The notes under the pieces: generated by a model | What the model saw: the letters and a program-made list of their open reading frames with translations, nothing else | Told to the model about the DNA's origin: nothing | The model's database searches: none | Part shown: positions 42,547-50,719 of the stretch, one piece after another | Layout: every line of letters starts with the position of its first letter | Position numbering within the stretch: the stretch's first letter is position 1 | Assembly: GCA_029562645.1 (NCBI GenBank) | Contig: JAKQUI010000048.1 | Location: 124,001-188,000 of the forward strand | Length of the DNA stretch: 64,000 bases | Source of the DNA: Spirochaetota bacterium | GTDB lineage: Bacteria > Spirochaetota > UBA4802 > JAKQUI01 | Reading direction: 5' to 3' | Position numbers and translations under genes: made by a program

Positions 42547-43406
42547 GGATACTGTCCCCGCGTTCCCTTCGCGGCAAGCAGAAGGTCCTCGGCTTTTTTA
42601 TACTCGCCCTGGAAGATATAGAGCATGCTCAGGCGCGTGTACTCGCTGAGCGTCGGGGCGTCGCGCATCATCCGCTCTTCCATCTCGCGTATCTTCGCGT
42701 CGATGTCCCCCATCTCCTTTCGTTTGTTTTCATAGGTGAGCTTTTTCAGGTAACCCTTGAATCTCGCGTATTGCGGGCACGCCTCGAGCGCGTCGGTCAG
42801 ATGGGCCACCGCGTCATCGTACCGGCCGAGATGATAATAACAAAACCCGTAGTACCGGTTCAGAAACACCCGGTCGTCGGCGGTATCCCGAATGCGGTCC
42901 AGGCATTCGAGCGTTCGGCCGTAGTCCTTCCACTCGTAATAGATATACGAGAGCAGATAGTTCGCCTTGAGGTGTTTTCGATCGAACTGCACGACCCGCG
43001 AAAAAAACTGTTCGGCCTTTTCGTAGGCGGCCATATTGAAATGGGCCATGCCGGCGTAGAAATTCCCCTCGATAAAATCCGGTTTTTTCGCCAGCGACTC
43101 CGTGAAAAACGCGAGCGCGCCCCGATAATCGCGTTTATTGTAGTACTCCACGCCGATATTCAGGAGAACCTTGTAGTTACGCTCGATCGCCAGCGCCGTC
43201 TGATAGGTCGTAATCGCCTGTGAGGTGTCCCCCATGCGCGAATAAATCTCGCCGATGTTGTTGTAGGCCTCGACAAAACCCGGACACAATGCGATCGCCT
43301 TCCGGTACTCGGTGAGCGCGTGATCGTACTCTCCCCGATTGGAGAAAACCAGCGCGTTGTTGTACAGGGAAATGGCTTCCGTGGAAATGGCGGTCGATGC
43401 TTTCAT
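42540..43406 (-). CDS. TPR protein, cytoplasmic
   Basis: A 288-residue protein made of about six TPR units from residue 8 on (ALVFSNRGEYDHALTEYRKA, NIGEIYSRMGDTSQAITTY, YYGFCYYHLGRYDDAVAHL) and no signal peptide or membrane helix. A charged helical part (KKLTYENKRKEMGDIDAKIREMEE shortened here) joins a last repeat. Lies 85 bases after an uncharacterised gene of the mpl-psd operon. Partner unknown. Confidence 0.82.
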   Translation of the reverse strand: MKASTAISTEAISLYNNALVFSNRGEYDHALTEYRKAIALCPGFVEAYNNIGEIYSRMGDTSQAITTYQTALAIERNYKVLLNIGVEYYNKRDYRGALAFFTESLAKKPDFIEGNFYAGMAHFNMAAYEKAEQFFSRVVQFDRKHLKANYLLSYIYYEWKDYGRTLECLDRIRDTADDRVFLNRYYGFCYYHLGRYDDAVAHLTDALEACPQYARFKGYLKKLTYENKRKEMGDIDAKIREMEERMMRDAPTLSEYTRLSMLYIFQGEYKKAEDLLLAAKGTRGQYPQ

Positions 43407-43491
43407 TCCGCAACCTCGTTTGATGTGATTCGCGACCGGTGCCGGTCCTCAGGTACACTATCGGCACGGCGCGATGATGCGGTTGAGCATT

Positions 43492-43992
43492 TTATCGGGT
43501 TTTGGAAACGACCGACCCGTTCTGTATGGACAGCGTTTCGCGATCGCCCCCGGAATAGTCCAGCGTGATCCGGTCCCCGGCGAAATGGTATTCCGACAGA
43601 TCGCTTCCGACGCGATGGTGCCAGATCACCTCTCCGCGCTCGAGCCCGATCTTGACGAGATAATAGGCATCGGTGTCGTCAATAAAAATCGAGAAGAGAT
43701 GTCCCTGATACAGCACCTGGAGCACCGATTTCCCTGCGATGAACCAGGCGGTGTTACCGCTCTTTTTGTCGAGCGCGAGCAGCCGTCCGCTTGTTTCACC
43801 CGACGCCCCGGCGAGATAATAACAGAGCGCGTCCTCGATGATTTCTTCGATGCGGCCGATGTCGAATATCTTCTTCGCCCAGAGCTTTTTCCCGGAACCG
43901 CCCGACTGTCGGCATACGAGAATCGAGCGCTCGGGATCGAACGACAGACGCGTGTTTCGCATCTCGAAGGTAATCTCCGGGGAGTGGCTCAT
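43492..43992 (-). CDS. Hypothetical beta-rich protein (PQQ-like propeller strand pattern)
   Basis: A 166-residue protein with no signal peptide. Repeated strands such as GRLLALDKKSGNTAWFIAG and GLERGEVIWHHRV look like two or three blades of a PQQ-type beta-propeller, too few for a full propeller. It lies 9 bases after the kinase-like gene and is probably in the same operon. No family recognised. Confidence 0.65.
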   Translation of the reverse strand: MSHSPEITFEMRNTRLSFDPERSILVCRQSGGSGKKLWAKKIFDIGRIEEIIEDALCYYLAGASGETSGRLLALDKKSGNTAWFIAGKSVLQVLYQGHLFSIFIDDTDAYYLVKIGLERGEVIWHHRVGSDLSEYHFAGDRITLDYSGGDRETLSIQNGSVVSKTR

Positions 43993-44001
43993 GGCGCACG
44001 A

Positions 44002-44739
44002 TCAGCGCGGAAGCTGTCCTTTTGCGCGCATCGCGGCGATGACCAGCCGCGCGGCCTCATCAACAGACATGGTGCTGTTGTTGATGATGAGGTGGAAATT
44101 ATAGGGGTCGTCGGAATCGAACTGAACCATGTTCTTCAGGAATTCCTCGCGCTCGGTCCCCTTTTCGACGATGATGCGCTCCGCCTCGCGCGCCTTGACC
44201 CCGAGCAGCGCGGCCATCCGCGCCGTCTTCCACTCCATCGAGGCGACGATTTTCACGTGCAGCCCGTTTTCCATGTCCCGGGTGATCGCGTTTCCGGCGC
44301 GTCCCACGACGATCACATGCCCGTTCGCGGCGAGCGTCCTGACAATCTCGACGAGCCGCCGATACACCTCGACCTGCGACGGAAGACCGCCGAGGGCGTG
44401 GCCGATGAAGCTGTTCATGGTGGTGCGTGCGGTATTGGAAAGCGTTTCGGCCAGGCGCTCGGAGAGCCCCATGTCGGAAACGACCCGCTCAAGAATCTTC
44501 CGGTCGTAGGCCGCCCACACGCGCGGCGGCGAAAGCTCCTCGTTGATGATCGTCACGACGCGCTCGGCGATCTCAAAACCGCCGCACCCATACTCGCGGG
44601 ATATGGTCACAAAGGGCATCGGCACGCGATCAACCACGAGACGCTCGCGGTCACTCTGCACGATCTGCTTGTTCTGCTCCCACGAACGGAATTGCGCCCC
44701 CACGTAGGCGTCTACGGCTGTCGTTTTTTTTTCGGACAT
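44002..44739 (-). CDS. Cytidylate kinase-like family protein
   Basis: A 245-residue P-loop protein of the cytidylate-kinase-like group (AAA_26). The nucleotide-binding loop is ISREYGCGGFEIAERV, a variant of SREYGSGG, and a lid-like region has RAGNAITRDM and RIIVEKGTEREEF. The natural substrate of this group is not settled; it is not the housekeeping Cmk. I prefer the second ATG (44739) because GGGAGG lies seven bases before it. Lies 33 bases after psd. Confidence 0.8.
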   Translation of the reverse strand: MSEKKTTAVDAYVGAQFRSWEQNKQIVQSDRERLVVDRVPMPFVTISREYGCGGFEIAERVVTIINEELSPPRVWAAYDRKILERVVSDMGLSERLAETLSNTARTTMNSFIGHALGGLPSQVEVYRRLVEIVRTLAANGHVIVVGRAGNAITRDMENGLHVKIVASMEWKTARMAALLGVKAREAERIIVEKGTEREEFLKNMVQFDSDDPYNFHLIINNSTMSVDEAARLVIAAMRAKGQLPR

Positions 44740-44772
44740 GGACATCCTCCCATCTGGTCGCGCGGATGACGG

Positions 44773-45627
44773 TTACGCGCGGAATTCCGCAAGGCGCTGC
44801 CCCACCCGCACCTTCGTCCCTACGGCACAATCCGTGAATGTAATCATGTCCTTCTCAAAGAGCATGATGACGGTGGACCCGAGATGGAATACGCCCAGCT
44901 CATCGCCCTTGGCGATCGGACATGCCGCATCGTCGCCGAAGAGCACCTCCCGGCGTCGCCGAAACGTGCGGTTTGTCGCGATCGGATCGTACGACAGGGT
45001 GATCCGCCCCACGTTCATCGCGCCGATCTTGCAGACGGCGACCAGCCCGCGCTGCGTTTCAATGTAGCTGATGAGCCGCTCGTTTCGGGAGAAGAGCCCC
45101 GGCAGTCCCTGCACCATGAATTCCTGCACCGTAAAGAGCCTGCCGGGAATATTGAAAAAGCCGCGCACGCGCCCTCCGGCCGGCGCATGGATCCGGTGAT
45201 AATCCGAGGGCGAGAGATACAGAGTGACAAAGCTCCCATCGATGAAACGCTCGTGCATCGCCGAAGGGACGAGATCCCGAAGCGAATAGCACACACCCTT
45301 CGCTTGCATCATGGTAACGCCGTCGATGATCTCCCCGAACATGTCGATCCGCGCGTCCACCGGGGAGACGACGGACCGCGGATCGGCATCGATCATATGC
45401 GTGCCCGGGACGAGCGTTCGCGTAAAAAACGCGTCGAGCGAGCGAAAGCCGCGCTGCGGCCAGTCGATCTCGTCACGATCCACGCCATAGGACCGAATGT
45501 ACCAGTCGATCACCCGCCGCAGGAGAAATCCCGGCAATGGCATCCGGGCGATGACCCCGAAGACGCGAGAGATCAGGCCCGTCGGCAGGACCTTAAACAA
45601 GAAGATGGTCAGGGATTTTTTTCTCAT
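44773..45627 (-). CDS. psd: Phosphatidylserine decarboxylase
   Basis: A 284-residue membrane-associated enzyme that makes phosphatidylethanolamine. Active-site pieces: SPVDARIDMFG (Asp), LYLSPSDYHRIHAPAGG (His) and the self-cleavage site HLGST, where the Ser becomes the pyruvoyl group. The chosen ATG lies 35 bases inside the 3' end of mpl; the longer frame further upstream runs antiparallel to no known domain and is rejected. Length fits the E. coli type. Confidence 0.93.
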   Translation of the reverse strand: MRKKSLTIFLFKVLPTGLISRVFGVIARMPLPGFLLRRVIDWYIRSYGVDRDEIDWPQRGFRSLDAFFTRTLVPGTHMIDADPRSVVSPVDARIDMFGEIIDGVTMMQAKGVCYSLRDLVPSAMHERFIDGSFVTLYLSPSDYHRIHAPAGGRVRGFFNIPGRLFTVQEFMVQGLPGLFSRNERLISYIETQRGLVAVCKIGAMNVGRITLSYDPIATNRTFRRRREVLFGDDAACPIAKGDELGVFHLGSTVIMLFEKDMITFTDCAVGTKVRVGQRLAEFRA

Positions 45628-47095
45628 CGTGATCACTGATTCCGTACCGGTCCGAGGCCAACTGCACCAGACGCTGATATATTCCGTCGAACCCGCCGTT
45701 CGACATGACAACCAGGACGTTCTTTGACGCGGCGTCGATCGAATCGAAGACGTGGTCCGCCATCGCTCCGCCGCTCTCGAAGAGGTCCGCACGAGCATTC
45801 ATTGCGCGAAGCGACGCGATCACCGCTTCGATGTCGATTCGATCATCCGCCGGGATCTTCTCCATCAGCGGCGGCCGCTTGATGAGAACGCGATCGGCTG
45901 AAACGAACGCCCCGGGCAGCTCGCGCTGGAACACGTTGCGCCTGCTGGTCGCCGATCTCGGTTCGTACAGCGCCCAGAGCGTGTAGTCGGGATATCGCTG
46001 GCGCATCTCGCGCATAATCCCTGCGATTGCCGTGGGATGATGCGCGAAATCCTCGTAAATCCTGATGCCCGGGGCCCTGAAGATAAGCTCCTGTCGCCGC
46101 TTCACGCCGCGAAAGGTCCGAACCGCCTCGATAATCACAGCCGATTCTATTCCGAACGCAAGCGCCGTCGAGGCGGCCGCGGCGATGTTCGAATAATTAA
46201 ATGATCCGCTCACGGTCGTACGCAACTCGAACTCGCCCGCATCGCGCGACTCCAGCGTTATCACCGCACGCTCGCCGTCGTACCGCAGAAACCGATAGGC
46301 GACATCGGCGCTGGTTGGACCATACGAGCGAACGCGCGAGAACGATGACGCGCACAGCGTGTCCAGGATCGGATATTCCTTCGAATACACGATCGTCCCA
46401 TCCGACGGGATTATGTTGATGAGGCGCGAGAACCACAATGAAATCTCGTCGAGATCGCGATAGATGTCGGCGTGGTCGAACTCCAGCGAGGTGAGCACGA
46501 TATGCTGGGGCCGGTATACGATGAACTTCGGCACCTTTTCGAAGAAGGCCGAATCATACTCGTCGCCTTCGATGATAAAATGCGCGCCGCGGCCCATTCG
46601 ATAATTGGAATTGTAATTTCGCGATACGCCGCCGACCAGAAATGAGGGATCACGCCCGGCCGTTTCGAAGATATGCGCCAGCAGACAGGTCGTGGTGGTC
46701 TTCCCATGCGTGCCGCACACCGCGATCGTTTCCTTCTCGCAAAGAAAGAAGCGCTGGATGGCCTGCGCCATCGACAGGTACGGAATGCGTCGGTTGAGGA
46801 CGGCCTCAGCCTCGGGGTTCCCGCGGCTGATGACATTGCCGATGATAACGAGATCGGGCGAACCGATCCGTCCGGCGTCATATCCTTGATGGACGGGAAT
46901 CCCCCAGGAACGCAGCATATCGCTCATGGGCGGATATACATTCTCGTCGGACCCGGTGACCGACACCCCTCGCTCCTTAAGCATGCCCGCAAGCGTACCC
47001 ATGGCAACGCCGCATATCCCGACGACATGGACCGATCTCACCGGTCCGTGCGCACCATCGATTCCAGAACGCTGTGTTTCGCTCACCGCGCGCAC
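45593..47095 (-). CDS. mpl: UDP-N-acetylmuramate:tripeptide ligase (murein peptide recycling)
   Basis: A 500-residue Mur-ligase family member. It has the N-terminal Rossmann segment VHVVGICGVAMGTLAGML, ATP loop VCGTHGKTTTTCLL, EGDEYDSAFFEKVPKFI, AHHPTAIAGI and the C-terminal ligase domain. The GDEYD-AFFEK combination distinguishes Mpl from MurC. Mpl reattaches recycled L-Ala-gamma-D-Glu-mDAP to UDP-MurNAc. It overlaps the preceding exported protein gene by 13 bases and psd by 35, so translation is coupled. Confidence 0.93.
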   Translation of the reverse strand: MRAVSETQRSGIDGAHGPVRSVHVVGICGVAMGTLAGMLKERGVSVTGSDENVYPPMSDMLRSWGIPVHQGYDAGRIGSPDLVIIGNVISRGNPEAEAVLNRRIPYLSMAQAIQRFFLCEKETIAVCGTHGKTTTTCLLAHIFETAGRDPSFLVGGVSRNYNSNYRMGRGAHFIIEGDEYDSAFFEKVPKFIVYRPQHIVLTSLEFDHADIYRDLDEISLWFSRLINIIPSDGTIVYSKEYPILDTLCASSFSRVRSYGPTSADVAYRFLRYDGERAVITLESRDAGEFELRTTVSGSFNYSNIAAAASTALAFGIESAVIIEAVRTFRGVKRRQELIFRAPGIRIYEDFAHHPTAIAGIMREMRQRYPDYTLWALYEPRSATSRRNVFQRELPGAFVSADRVLIKRPPLMEKIPADDRIDIEAVIASLRAMNARADLFESGGAMADHVFDSIDAASKNVLVVMSNGGFDGIYQRLVQLASDRYGISDHDEKKIPDHLLV

Positions 47096-47490
47096 GTGCC
47101 CGGTTTTACGACGGCAATTCTCTTAAGAACGTTTTCCTTGCCCTTTCGCGCATACACGACCTTGACCATCTGGCAAAGTTCGAGGATCGCTTTGTCCTTC
47201 TTCGATCCGTCCTTTGCGATAAACACGGTGTCCGGCGCAAATGCAACCGAAAGCTCTCGCTTCCCGGATTTCACCTCACAGCCATCGGCGCCGAGAAAAA
47301 TGATCTTCCCGTAAAACGACGCCCCCGACACCTTCGCGCGCACCGCTTTTTTCTTACCGGCGCTTTTCTTCGATTCTACTTTTTTCTCAGGTGACGTGGC
47401 TTTTTCCTTTTCCGCACCCACAGCGACCGACATGAGGGCGAACGCGAGAAGAACGGCACAGAAAATCGACATATGTTTTCTTTGATGCAT
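47083..47490 (-). CDS. Small exported basic protein, hypothetical
   Basis: A 135-residue protein with a signal peptide (residues 1-25, AVG-AEK), a Lys/Glu-rich linker and a compact beta-rich domain of about 80 residues (SFYGKIIFLGADGCEVKSG to MVKVVYARKG). It looks like a DUF5666-type or OB-like domain but I do not assign it. GGAGGTGGTGCC precedes the ATG. First gene of the mpl-psd operon. Confidence 0.68.
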   Translation of the reverse strand: MHQRKHMSIFCAVLLAFALMSVAVGAEKEKATSPEKKVESKKSAGKKKAVRAKVSGASFYGKIIFLGADGCEVKSGKRELSVAFAPDTVFIAKDGSKKDKAILELCQMVKVVYARKGKENVLKRIAVVKPGTCAR

Positions 47491-47803
47491 GGCACCACCT
47501 CCACGATGGAAACGTACTCAGGCTGGCACGTAAAATCAACTTCTTTACAGAATCAAATAAGTAACCATTTCAAGGAAAATGTCTGTTGATTCTAATATAA
47601 TGGCATATTTTTATCAATTATAAATCTAAAATATTTGACAATATTTTTTATTCAAATACATCGTGTGTGCGATACGGCATGATAGCCCAACGCACCATTG
47701 AACTTTTTTCGATTAAGACCCGCTCGGAACAAAGGCCAGGCGCCGGCACAATCTGGATCTTGGACGTTACACGTATACGACAACGCGCAACTGGAATGAG
47801 TAT
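47491..47803. other. AT-rich divergent intergenic region without a gene
   Basis: 313 bases between the divergent genes at 47083-47490 and 47804-48364. It is much richer in A and T than its surroundings between about 47540 and 47670. A perfect TATAAT stands at 47596-47601 but without a good -35 box; TTGACA at 47635-47640 lacks a clear -10. I see no ORF, tRNA or hairpin with a T run. Confidence 0.6.
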
Positions 47804-48364
47804 ATGACACGAACATCTCACACATGCACCCTCAGGTCAGTCGCCATCATCATGACGGTGATCGCGTTTACCGTGATCCTCTTCGCACCGAATGCTTTTG
47901 CGACGTTGAGCGGCCTCACCTGGGGGATCTCAAAAAGCGAATGCGTACAGAAGTTTTCATATACCGATGCGGATATCCGCGCATTCTCACCGTCGGACGA
48001 CAGTCGCTACGAGAACCGTATCATGAATTACATCGTTGCGATCGATTCAGACCTCAAATCCGATATCACGATTTTTCGAACTGTTAAATCCCCCATCCGT
48101 GATCTGCTGTTCGTGAAGAACCGCCTCTACTCCATCCTTGAGGATTACGGTACGGTTTCTGCCGCGGTTGAGCGTCGTACGCTTGAATCCCTTAAAAAGT
48201 CCTACGGCGAGCCGTCCATTCAGCGAGACAAGCAGGTCGTCATTTATTCGTTTCAGGATGCGAACACCAAGGTAATCATGATTTCGACTCAAAAGGGAAG
48301 CGGATATGATTGCAAGGTATATTATTATGCGGCCCGTCTTTTCAAAATGCTTATGACAAAATAG
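47804..48364 (+). CDS. Exported protein, hypothetical
   Basis: A 186-residue protein with an N-terminal hydrophobic signal (about residues 11-33, NAFA-TL). The mature part opens with LSGLTWGISKSECVQKF, a motif found in many small exported proteins where GLTWG.S..E precedes a folded domain, and later has SLKKSYGEPSI. Function unknown. Alone in its transcription unit. Confidence 0.72.
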   Translation: MTRTSHTCTLRSVAIIMTVIAFTVILFAPNAFATLSGLTWGISKSECVQKFSYTDADIRAFSPSDDSRYENRIMNYIVAIDSDLKSDITIFRTVKSPIRDLLFVKNRLYSILEDYGTVSAAVERRTLESLKKSYGEPSIQRDKQVVIYSFQDANTKVIMISTQKGSGYDCKVYYYAARLFKMLMTK

Positions 48365-48385
48365 GAAAAATGAGTTCATTTTTCC
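48364..48385. repeat. Perfect 10-base inverted repeat after the exported protein gene
   Basis: GGAAAAATGA (48364-48373) and TCATTTTTCC (48376-48385) with a 2-base centre. It begins at the stop codon and ends at the -35-like TTGACA (48386-48391) upstream of rpsT. Either an operator for rpsT or a weak terminator; the stem is AT-rich and no T run follows. Confidence 0.4.
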
Positions 48386-48449
48386 TTGACAGGATCACGT
48401 CTCTTTCCACCATTGCTCAATTTAAATTTATCGTTCACAGGGTATTAGA

Positions 48450-48728
48450 GTGGCAAACATCAAGTCCGCCGAGAAAAGAAACCGTCAAAATGAGAAGAGA
48501 AACTCGCGCAACAGCAGCGTGAAATCGTCAATCCGCACCACGAGCAAAAAGCTCGAGAAGGCCATAGCTTCGGTTGATGCGCAAAGCGCCTCGACCGCCG
48601 CTGAGATCTTCAAGAAATACGTATCGTTGGCCGACTCATCGGCCCGAAAGAACGTTGTTCACTGGAAAACCATCGCTCGCAAGAAATCACGGTTTTCGAA
48701 GAAAATAAACGCCCTCAAGGCGAAATAG
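48450..48728 (+). CDS. rpsT: 30S ribosomal protein S20, GTG start
   Basis: A 92-residue basic three-helix protein: ANIKSAEKRNRQNEKRNSRN is the classic S20 N-terminus and KKINALKAK the usual end. It binds 16S rRNA early in assembly. The start is GTG behind AGGG; E. coli S20 also uses a rare start (TTG), which takes part in autoregulation, so the rare start here may matter. HU-type gene and tRNA-Val follow in the same direction. Confidence 0.97.
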   Translation: MANIKSAEKRNRQNEKRNSRNSSVKSSIRTTSKKLEKAIASVDAQSASTAAEIFKKYVSLADSSARKNVVHWKTIARKKSRFSKKINALKAK

Positions 48729-48752
48729 CGGCTGAAGCCTTCCGTACGCAAT

Positions 48753-49043
48753 GTGACCAGAGCCGATATCATCGACCAGGTGTCCCGAGACTGTTCGCTG
48801 GACAAAAAAGAGGTGCAGCACGTCATCGAGACGATGCTTCGCACAATTGTACAGTCAGTCGAGAAAGGAGGCCGGGTGGAGTTGCGCGGTTTTGGAACAT
48901 TTTACCAGGCGACGAAAAAAGGGAGGAAGGTGTATTCGCCAATAGCGTCTCGCAAAGTCGAGGTTCCGGATAAAACCTTGCTCGCGTTCAAGGCGAGCAA
49001 GAACAATGAACACAAGCACATCATCGATACATCGGGCGCTTAG
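48753..49043 (+). CDS. HU/IHF-family DNA-binding protein, GTG start, ending inside tRNA-Val
   Basis: A 96-residue HU-fold protein: TRADIIDQVSRDCSLDKKEV, VELRGFGTFYQATKK and the DNA-binding arm to KTLLAFKASK. A short extra tail (NNEHKHIIDTSGA) follows the usual end. Its last codons, including the TAG stop at 49041-49043, lie in the 5' acceptor stem and D-arm start of tRNA-Val. Start is GTG after a 24-base gap from rpsT. Could be HU or IHF-beta; not decided. Confidence 0.92.
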   Translation: MTRADIIDQVSRDCSLDKKEVQHVIETMLRTIVQSVEKGGRVELRGFGTFYQATKKGRKVYSPIASRKVEVPDKTLLAFKASKNNEHKHIIDTSGA

Positions 49044-49106
49044 CTCAGCTGGGAGAGCATCTGCCTTACAAGCAGAGGGTCGGCGGTTCAATCCCGTCAG
49101 CGCCCA
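49034..49106 (+). tRNA. tRNA-Val (anticodon TAC)
   Basis: Cloverleaf: acceptor GGGCGCT pairs with AGCGCCC, D-stem GCTC/GAGC, anticodon stem TCTGC/GCAGA around CTTACAA (anticodon TAC), T-arm GGCGG-TTCAATC-CCGTC. Discriminator A at 49106; CCA is not encoded. The first 10 bases overlap the HU gene. Confidence 0.95.
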
Positions 49107-49121
49107 CAGGACCGAACGATT

Positions 49122-49156
49122 AAAACCCTGTCCGCGATCAGCGTAACAGGGTTTTT
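49122..49156 (+). terminator. Terminator after the rpsT-HU-tRNA-Val unit
   Basis: AAAACCCTG (49122-49130) pairs with CAGGGTTTT (49147-49155), loop of 16 bases, with five T residues at 49152-49156. It ends the transcription unit 16 bases after the tRNA. Confidence 0.75.
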
Positions 49157-49249
49157 CGTTAAAGATGTGAGACAGCAATAAACATTGAATAAAATTCCCG
49201 CCACGCCAAAACCCATCATCCGTACTTTACGTCTATAACCGTGCACTGC

Positions 49250-49263
49250 ATGACCATGGTCAT
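49250..49263. promoter_or_regulatory. 14-base perfect palindrome upstream of ktrB, candidate operator
   Basis: ATGACCATGGTCAT reads the same on both strands and lies about 100 bases before the ktrB ATG, in a gap (49157-49359) that otherwise holds no gene. A dimeric regulator could bind here. Confidence 0.35.
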
Positions 49264-49359
49264 ATAACTTTTCAATGGACCGTAATCGATAAAATGTGAT
49301 TGACGGGCTCGTGCCGCCGTACAAGGCTGCGACGTCGTTCGCACCATATAGCAACTACC

Positions 49360-50715
49360 ATGACAAACGCGCCGCAACGATCGATCGCATCACCGATCTT
49401 CATCGTCCTGTTTAGCTTCATCGCGCTAATCCTCGTCGGAGCCGCGCTCCTGTCCCTTCCCTTCGCGACACATCGCGGCATCAATCCAATCGATTCGCTA
49501 TTCACGTCGACGTCCGCCGTCTGCGTCACGGGACTGATCGTTCTCGACACGGCGAAGGACTTCACCTTCTGGGGCCAGCTCATAATCCTTACGCTCATCC
49601 AATTCGGCGGCTTCGGCATCATGACCTTTTCACTCGCGCTGCTCTCATTCGCCGGCGGCAGCGTCTCCATCAAGTGGCGATTTACGATGGGCTCCTTTTA
49701 CAACGAGGTCGGGAAAATCCCCATCCGCAGCCTCCTGAAACGAATCGTCTTCTACACCCTGACCATTGAAGCACTTGTCGCCCTGTCGCTCATGATTTTT
49801 TTCAGCATGCGGTTCCCGGTCGCGGACGCTGCATGGCATGCGGTTTTTCACTCGGTGTCAGCGTTCTGCAATGCCGGCTTCTCGACCTTTTCCGATAATC
49901 TCGCAGGCTTTCACGATCACTACGCCATACAATTGCTCGTCTGCATCAATATCGTCCTTGGCGGCCTTGGCTTCATCGTTCTCGATGAACTCGTCGCTAT
50001 CCGGTTTCGCATATTCGGTCGTAAAAAATTCAGCACGCTTACCGTTCATACGCGATTATCGCTTGTGATCACGGGCGCGTGCATCGCGCTGGGCACCGTC
50101 GCCTTTCTTCTCATCGAATGGAAAAACGTGCTACAACCATTGTCCCTTTCGCAGAAATTCATGGCGAGCCTCTTCCAGTCGATTACCGCGCGAACCGCCG
50201 GCTTCAACACGGTCGATATCGGCGCCCTGCGCCCCAATACGCTGTTCATGCTGATCATCCTCATGTTTACCGGCGGCTGCCCCGGCGGGATCGCCGGCGG
50301 AGTGAAAACAACGACCGTCGGAGTCATCGCACTCCAGATGTATAATAAATTCAAGGGGAACGAATCAATCGTCATTTGGGGGCGCTCGATCGATCGTGAC
50401 ACGATCGATCGCTGCATGACACTCGTGGTGATCTCAATCATCACGCTATCGGCATCCACATTTCTCTTCCAGGCGTTCGACGATCTCCCCGGCAACAATT
50501 CATATCTCGCCGCCGCGTTCGAGGTCACCTCGGCGTTCGGGACCGTCGGCCTTTCAACCGGGATAACGCCTCAACTTTCCGACATGAACAAGCTCCTTCT
50601 GTGCGCGGTCATGTACATCGGCAGGCTCGGTCCGCTCACGCTCATGATGGCGATTGCGTCACGTGCGAAAAAAACAAATATTCACTATCCGAAAACCCAT
50701 ATCATGACAGGATAA
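49360..50715 (+). CDS. ktrB: TrkH/KtrB-type potassium uptake membrane subunit
   Basis: A 451-residue membrane protein with four pore-loop repeats: TSTSAVCVTGL, SVSAFCNAGFS, SITARTAGFNT and EVTSAFGTVGLSTG, each with the selectivity-filter Gly. The MFTGGCPGGIAGGVKTTT segment is the KtrB intramembrane loop region. Na-dependent potassium uptake with KtrA. The TTG at 49300 would add 20 poorly conserved residues, so the ATG at 49360 is preferred. ktrA starts 5 bases after its stop. Confidence 0.95.
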   Translation: MTNAPQRSIASPIFIVLFSFIALILVGAALLSLPFATHRGINPIDSLFTSTSAVCVTGLIVLDTAKDFTFWGQLIILTLIQFGGFGIMTFSLALLSFAGGSVSIKWRFTMGSFYNEVGKIPIRSLLKRIVFYTLTIEALVALSLMIFFSMRFPVADAAWHAVFHSVSAFCNAGFSTFSDNLAGFHDHYAIQLLVCINIVLGGLGFIVLDELVAIRFRIFGRKKFSTLTVHTRLSLVITGACIALGTVAFLLIEWKNVLQPLSLSQKFMASLFQSITARTAGFNTVDIGALRPNTLFMLIILMFTGGCPGGIAGGVKTTTVGVIALQMYNKFKGNESIVIWGRSIDRDTIDRCMTLVVISIITLSASTFLFQAFDDLPGNNSYLAAAFEVTSAFGTVGLSTGITPQLSDMNKLLLCAVMYIGRLGPLTLMMAIASRAKKTNIHYPKTHIMTG

Positions 50716-50719
50716 ACAC

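Noticed and set aside
43474-44769. 431-codon plus-strand frame antisense to the kinase-like gene
   Set aside because: Runs across two real minus-strand genes and their gap; no motif.
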